10,460 nt of DNA, from positions 1-10,460 of the forward strand of contig JAJXYA010000487.1 in assembly GCA_021780795.1 (NCBI GenBank), read 5' to 3'. This document shows positions 6,266 through 10,460 of the stretch, in pieces. A program made the translations under genes and the position numbers. The notes under the pieces are model-generated. The model worked only from the letters and a program-made list of their open reading frames with translations, ran no database searches and had not been told where the DNA came from. Every line of letters begins with the position of its first letter. Position 1 is the stretch's first letter. The stretch comes from Bacillota bacterium (lineage in GTDB: Bacteria; Bacillota_A; Clostridia; Clostridiales; Clostridiaceae).

Positions 6266-6790
6266 ATGAAGAATTTTAGTGGAAAAGTTTTGTTTTTAAA
6301 TAGAAGTGATATAAACACAGATGAAATCATTCCAGCAAAATATCTTACAGAGATTACAAAAGAAGCATTAAAGCCTTATTTGTTAGAAGACTTAACTATA
6401 GACGGTTTCAATAACAAAGAAGATATTAAAGATAAAGTAGTAGTGGTTACAAGAGAAAATTTTGGATGCGGTTCTTCAAGAGAACACGCTCCATGGGCGC
6501 TAGAAGTTAACGGAATCAATGTAGTTATTGCAGAAAACTTTGCAAGAATTTTTAGACAAATCATGTATAACTGTGGCATGCTAGCTATTGAATTGCCAAA
6601 GGAAGAAATTGACTATCTTTTCCAAAACTATATGGGCAAAGATACATCGATTGAAATTGATATATTAAATGATAAAATTAAAATAGCTTCAAAAGAAAAA
6701 GCAGAAGAAATTGAATTTAAAATTGGAGATTTTGATAAAACGCTCGTAAAAGAAGGTGGCTGGGTAGGCTACGCAGATAAAAAATATTAA
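6266..6790 (+). CDS. leuD: Isopropylmalate dehydratase-type small subunit (LeuD/homoaconitase family)
   Basis: Swivelling-domain subunit that completes the active site of the hydro-lyase formed with the preceding large subunit; 174 residues, in the range of free-standing small subunits. The substrate loop follows NTDEIIPAKYLTE (17-29), and the active-site serines lie in GCGSSREHAPWAL (67-79). RIFRQIMYNCGML (94-106) is the usual third conserved block in variant form. In this family the residues just after YL in the first loop help set substrate choice; here they are Thr-Glu. The start is ATG 6266, with GGAGG (6256-6260) 5 nt upstream. A GTG at 6254 is in frame but forms part of the ribosome-site region and is rejected. 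The gene lies 14 bp after the large-subunit stop and is followed at once by a terminator, so the operon has two genes. Confidence 0.88.
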   Translation: MKNFSGKVLFLNRSDINTDEIIPAKYLTEITKEALKPYLLEDLTIDGFNNKEDIKDKVVVVTRENFGCGSSREHAPWALEVNGINVVIAENFARIFRQIMYNCGMLAIELPKEEIDYLFQNYMGKDTSIEIDILNDKIKIASKEKAEEIEFKIGDFDKTLVKEGGWVGYADKKY

Positions 6791-6831
6791 TAAAAATGAA
6801 GAACAAAAAGATTTTGTTCTTCATTTTTATT
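6789..6831 (+). terminator. Factor-independent terminator of the leuCD-type operon
   Basis: A perfect 20-bp stem (6789-6808 with 6812-6831) and a 3-nt AGA loop begin at the last two bases of the leuD stop codon. The right arm ends in TTTTTATTTT, supplying the T-tract. The GC content of the stem is low, but its length is exceptional. Its symmetry means it could also stop plus- and minus-strand transcripts alike. Confidence 0.85.
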
Positions 6832-6853
6832 TTGGGAAATATTATTATAAAAA

Positions 6854-6882
6854 TTGAATCCAGCGTACTTAAATGTTATAAT
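6854..6882 (+). promoter_or_regulatory. Sigma-A promoter of the hybrid histidine kinase gene
   Basis: TTGAAT (6854-6859) and a perfect TATAAT (6877-6882) are separated by 17 bp, with TG at 6874-6875 making an extended -10. Transcription should begin near 6889. Confidence 0.8.
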
Positions 6883-6888
6883 ATATAG

Positions 6889-7010
6889 TAGAAATGTGCG
6901 TTGATTTAAACTATCAGAATATTCAAAAATAACAGCATGTAATTTATCGTAGGTCAATTTTAAATTAGTTATATTACTAGAATTTTCATTTTACTTGCGG
7001 GGGTGTTTTT
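6889..7010 (+). other. Leader of the hybrid kinase mRNA, no known element recognised
   Basis: About 120 nt lie between the predicted transcription start and the kinase ATG. I see no riboswitch signature, strong hairpin or short coding sequence with a ribosome site here. The only clear element is GGGGGTG (6999-7005), which pairs with the 16S rRNA tail with one mismatch and sits 5-7 nt before ATG 7011. Confidence 0.5.
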
Positions 7011-10000
7011 ATGGTTCATTTAAAGGAGAGGTTGAAAGCAAATATGGATTTTGAAATGTTTTTTTCTATTTGCCTAGGTTTATTATGTGTTGCTGATTTT
7101 GAAGGAAATTTTATTAAAGTAAATAGTGCTTTCGAAAAGGTGCTAGGATATTCTGTAAAGGAATTAGAAGGAAGAAGATTTTTGGAATTAATTCATGATG
7201 ACGATGTTTTACATACATATAATGCAATTGAAGATTTAAAAAACGGTAAGGAAATAACTAATTTTGTAAATAGATACAAATGTAAAGATGGTTCATATAA
7301 ATATATTGAATGGTGTTCACGCTCACATGATGGTCTTATTTATTCTTCTGCAAGTGACATAACTGAAAGAATAAATAATGAAATGATTATACGGGAAAAG
7401 GAAGAAAATTTTAGAACATTTTTTGATACAGTAAATGATATGATTTTCGTCATTAGTTCCAATGGTAGGATTATACATACAAATAAAATAGTGATTGATA
7501 AATTTGGATACACGGATAAAGAATTATTTTCAATGGATATACTTCAAATATTTTCTCAAATAGATAGATTTGAAGCTACAAAGTTATTTTTAGATTTGGT
7601 AAATGGATTTAAAGAGGAATGCAATTTGCCTTTAAAGAAAAAGGATGGCACCTTATTTCCTGTTCAAACGAGGGTTTGGAATGGAAAATGGGATGGAGAA
7701 AATTGTGTTTTTATAATTTCAAAGGACTTAACTAAACAGCAGGAAGCTGTAGATAAATTTCACAAGCTTTTTAACAATAACCCAGCGATAATGGCAGTGC
7801 TTGATTTTAATGATGGTAAATTTGTAGATGTAAATGATACTTTTTTAAATAAATTAGGATACACTACAGAGGATGTCATTGGCAAAACATTTTCCGAAAT
7901 CAATATTTTTTTTGATGATAAATGCCGCAAGGAAATTCAAAGGCAGTTACAAGAAAAGAATATGGTTCAAGAAATTGAATTAACATTGACGAAAAAAGAT
8001 GGAACTAGTCTCATTGGTCTTTATTATTCGGAAATCATTAACACTTACGGCTCAAAAGTTGTTTTGGCAGTTTTTGTTGATATAACTGATAAAAAGAAAA
8101 TATTAGGTGATTTAGAAAAACAAAAGCTGTTTTTAGCTTCAATTATTAATGCGATACCAGATTTAATCTTTATAAAAGATTTAAATAGTAACTATGTAAG
8201 CAGTAACAAAGCTTTTGCTGAAGTAGTAGCAAGGACTGAAATTGAAGAGGTTTTTGGTAAAAGTGATTTTGATTATTTTCAAGATGCAGAAGAAGTAATT
8301 GAAATTCAAAGCCAAGATAAACAAATTATTGATACACAAAAGAGTCAAGTGTTTTATACAAAACATAATATAGAAGGTGTTGGTCAGATTGATTTTGAAA
8401 CTATTAAGACCCCGCTATACGATGAAGAAGGAAAGGTTACTGGTGTCATAGGTATAGCTAGAGACATTTGTCAAAGGAAATTAATAGAAGAGAAATTAAA
8501 AGAAAGTGAAGAACAATTTAGACTTATTTTTGAAAATATGACTAATGGCTTTGCACTTCATAAGGTGGTTTTTGATAATGCTGGGAATCCTGCAGATTTT
8601 CAGTGTGTTATGGTTAATAAAGCATATGAAAAATTAATGAATCAAAGTGCTGAAGATTTTGTTGGTAAAACCATGTTAGAAACAAATCCTAATGCTGATT
8701 TTAAAATGATTGGGGCATATTGTAAAGTAGGTACAACCGGTGAGCCTTTAAGAGTAGAATATTATTCAGAAACTTTTGAAAGATATTTTAGAGTTTTTTC
8801 GTTTAGCCCTAAAAAGAATTACTTTGCAGCCATTTTCGAAGACATTACTGAAAGATGTGAAATGGAGGCTGCATTAAAAGAAAGTGAGGAAAGGTTTAAA
8901 CAGTTATCAAACATATTTCCAGAATCAATATTTGAATGTGACCTAAATGGCAATATAACATATCTTAACAAACATGGCTATTCTCAATTTGGGTTTAGCA
9001 ATGAGGATATTAGACAAGGTTTAAAAATTATAGACCTTGTGGCTGAAGAAGATAAGTCACAATTTTCTAAAGAAAGAAGTAAGCAATTTGAGAATATTAA
9101 CAATGTTTATATAGAGTTTAGTGCATTATGTAAAGATGGAACTCGTTTTCCAGCCTTAGGATATTCTGCACCCATAATAAAAAATGAATTAGCTACAGGG
9201 CTTAGAGGTTTTATAATGGATATTTCGGCTCAAAAAGAAAATGAGAAGGAGTTAATTAAAGCAAAAGAGCTGGCTGAAGCTGCAAATGTAATGAAAAGTC
9301 AATTTTTAGCTAATATGTCTCATGAAATAAGAACACCTATGAATGGAATAATGGGCTATCTAGAGCTTCTTTCAAGAACAGCTCTTTCCTTTGAACAAAT
9401 GGAATATATTAATGAAGCTAAATCTGCTTCTAAAATTTTGCTCTTTTTAATTAAAGATATATTGGATTTTTCAAAGATAGAGGCTGGTAAAATGACAATT
9501 GAAAATACCAATTTTAATATAAAAGATATTATACGAGATACTTTAGCTATAAGTATTCCTAACATTGAAGAAAAACATATTAGACTTAAAACTTTTATAA
9601 GTGATAACGTTCCTAATGAAGTTGTGGGAGATTCAGCAAGATTAAAGCAAATTATAACCAATCTGGTGAGCAATGCAGTTAAGTTTACTGAGAGGGGAGA
9701 AGTTGTAGTTAAAGTTGATGCAGAAATATTGTCTGTGGAAAAAGTAAAGCTTAACTTTGAGGTAAAAGATACAGGAATAGGAATGAGTAGTGACACCATT
9801 AAAAGTTTATTTAAACCATTCACACAAGGAGATAGTTCTACAACTAGAAAATATGGTGGGACAGGATTGGGACTTGCTATAAGTAGAGAACTAATAAGTT
9901 TAATGGATGGTAAAATTTCTGTTTTCAGTAATGAAGGAGAGGGTTCTATTTTTAAATTTTACGTAATTTTAGGTTTAGTAGCTAAGTTAAAAGCTTTTAA

Positions 10001-10460
10001 TAAAGATGATGAAATAAATGGTGTAGAAAAAAGCAATACAAGTTTAAACTATGAGGTGGAAAACAGTAAAAAACCTAAAATATTGCTAGTAGAAGATAAT
10101 GATATGAATATAAAAATAGTTTCGACAATGTTAAAGCATAATAATTTAACTTGTGATACAGCAGTAAATGGTAGTGAAGCTTTAAAAGCTGTGAAAGAAA
10201 AAAAGTATGATATTGTTTTTATGGATTGTCAAATGCCAATTATGGATGGCTACGAAAGTACTAGGACTATAAGGCTATTAGAGGGAAATAAAAGACACAC
10301 AAAAATTGTTGCTATGACAGCAAATGCAATGGAAGGAGATAAAAAGAGATGTTTAGATGCAGGTATGGACGATTATATAATAAAGCCACTTGATTTTGAT
10401 ATAATTTTAAAAATGGTTTATGATTCGGTAAAAAAAAGAGGTTTTGATTACAATCCATTT
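7011..10460 (+). CDS. Soluble hybrid sensor histidine kinase with six PAS domains (3' end outside window)
   Basis: The frame stays open for 1150 codons to the window edge. It has no signal peptide or membrane segment, so it should sense cytosolic signals. Six PAS domains lie at about 12-120, 131-240, 251-360, 373-487, 500-615 and 627-740. Most end in a D-I-T-E/D type motif, and PAS1, 2, 3 and 6 carry the K-D-G signature. A short helical linker leads to HisKA, with His771 in NMSHEIRTPMNG. The ATPase domain has an N-box (N884, N888 in NLVSNAVKF), DTGIGM (920-925) and GGTGLGLAI (949-957). A receiver domain (about 1023-1142) has E1028/D1029, phospho-acceptor D1072 in FMDCQMP, T1103 and K1125. All catalytic residues are present. 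ATG 7011 follows GGGGGTG; ATG 7044, behind AAAGGAGAGG, is a possible shorter start. It has its own promoter. The output partner is not visible; a further receiver, an Hpt domain or a stop may follow. Confidence 0.93.
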   Translation, partial: MVHLKERLKANMDFEMFFSICLGLLCVADFEGNFIKVNSAFEKVLGYSVKELEGRRFLELIHDDDVLHTYNAIEDLKNGKEITNFVNRYKCKDGSYKYIEWCSRSHDGLIYSSASDITERINNEMIIREKEENFRTFFDTVNDMIFVISSNGRIIHTNKIVIDKFGYTDKELFSMDILQIFSQIDRFEATKLFLDLVNGFKEECNLPLKKKDGTLFPVQTRVWNGKWDGENCVFIISKDLTKQQEAVDKFHKLFNNNPAIMAVLDFNDGKFVDVNDTFLNKLGYTTEDVIGKTFSEINIFFDDKCRKEIQRQLQEKNMVQEIELTLTKKDGTSLIGLYYSEIINTYGSKVVLAVFVDITDKKKILGDLEKQKLFLASIINAIPDLIFIKDLNSNYVSSNKAFAEVVARTEIEEVFGKSDFDYFQDAEEVIEIQSQDKQIIDTQKSQVFYTKHNIEGVGQIDFETIKTPLYDEEGKVTGVIGIARDICQRKLIEEKLKESEEQFRLIFENMTNGFALHKVVFDNAGNPADFQCVMVNKAYEKLMNQSAEDFVGKTMLETNPNADFKMIGAYCKVGTTGEPLRVEYYSETFERYFRVFSFSPKKNYFAAIFEDITERCEMEAALKESEERFKQLSNIFPESIFECDLNGNITYLNKHGYSQFGFSNEDIRQGLKIIDLVAEEDKSQFSKERSKQFENINNVYIEFSALCKDGTRFPALGYSAPIIKNELATGLRGFIMDISAQKENEKELIKAKELAEAANVMKSQFLANMSHEIRTPMNGIMGYLELLSRTALSFEQMEYINEAKSASKILLFLIKDILDFSKIEAGKMTIENTNFNIKDIIRDTLAISIPNIEEKHIRLKTFISDNVPNEVVGDSARLKQIITNLVSNAVKFTERGEVVVKVDAEILSVEKVKLNFEVKDTGIGMSSDTIKSLFKPFTQGDSSTTRKYGGTGLGLAISRELISLMDGKISVFSNEGEGSIFKFYVILGLVAKLKAFNKDDEINGVEKSNTSLNYEVENSKKPKILLVEDNDMNIKIVSTMLKHNNLTCDTAVNGSEALKAVKEKKYDIVFMDCQMPIMDGYESTRTIRLLEGNKRHTKIVAMTANAMEGDKKRCLDAGMDDYIIKPLDFDIILKMVYDSVKKRGFDYNPF

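Noticed and set aside
6889..7010. Cyclic-di-GMP or other riboswitch in the kinase leader
   Set aside because: I looked for conserved cores and paired elements and saw none.
9356..9823. Antisense open frame of 155 codons within the kinase gene
   Set aside because: It is opposite the HisKA/HATPase core, whose motifs are intact on the plus strand. The Leu/Ser-rich translation is typical of an antisense shadow of AT-rich coding DNA.

Overview
The window is AT-rich, low-GC Gram-positive (Firmicutes) DNA, most likely from Clostridium or a close relative. This rests on strong AGGAGG-type ribosome binding sites, a TTG start, sigma-A promoters with extended -10 elements, a class B sortase with an NPKTN-anchored surface protein, and a soluble hybrid kinase with many PAS domains. 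The species cannot be named from the sequence alone.

Layout. Positions 1-123 hold the 3' end of an unrecognised plus-strand gene. It converges on, and overlaps by 4 bp, a minus-strand block of three genes running from 3977 down to 120. In transcription order these are a secreted purple-acid-phosphatase-like metallophosphoesterase ending in an NPKTN sorting signal, a YibE/F-family multi-pass membrane protein, and a class B sortase. The set looks like a self-contained surface-display module: the sortase would attach the phosphoesterase to peptidoglycan, while the YibE/F protein has no known function.

Next comes a minus-strand Crp/Fnr-family regulator (4120-4761, TTG start). It is divergent from a two-gene plus-strand operon that encodes the large and small subunits of a LeuC/LeuD-type hydro-lyase (4965-6790). 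The spacer between them carries a good extended -10 promoter for the regulator. A TGTAT-N6-ATACA inverted repeat, with the same layout as a Crp box, overlaps that promoter's -10. The spacer also holds an AATATT x3 palindrome at the expected transcription start and a separate 10-bp inverted repeat in the leuC leader. The hydro-lyase operon ends at a 20-bp perfect terminator hairpin. No leuA or leuB lies alongside, so the substrate is not certain to be isopropylmalate.

The right third (7011 to the window edge) is one very long, incomplete plus-strand gene for a cytosolic hybrid histidine kinase: six PAS domains, HisKA, HATPase and a receiver domain. Its own consensus extended -10 promoter and a leader of about 120 nt precede it.

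The most notable observations are the compact sortase/substrate/YibE-F module, the likely autoregulatory Crp/Fnr site beside an orphan leuCD-like pair, and the six-PAS soluble hybrid kinase. I found no CRISPR array, tRNA, rRNA, insertion sequence or phage gene.
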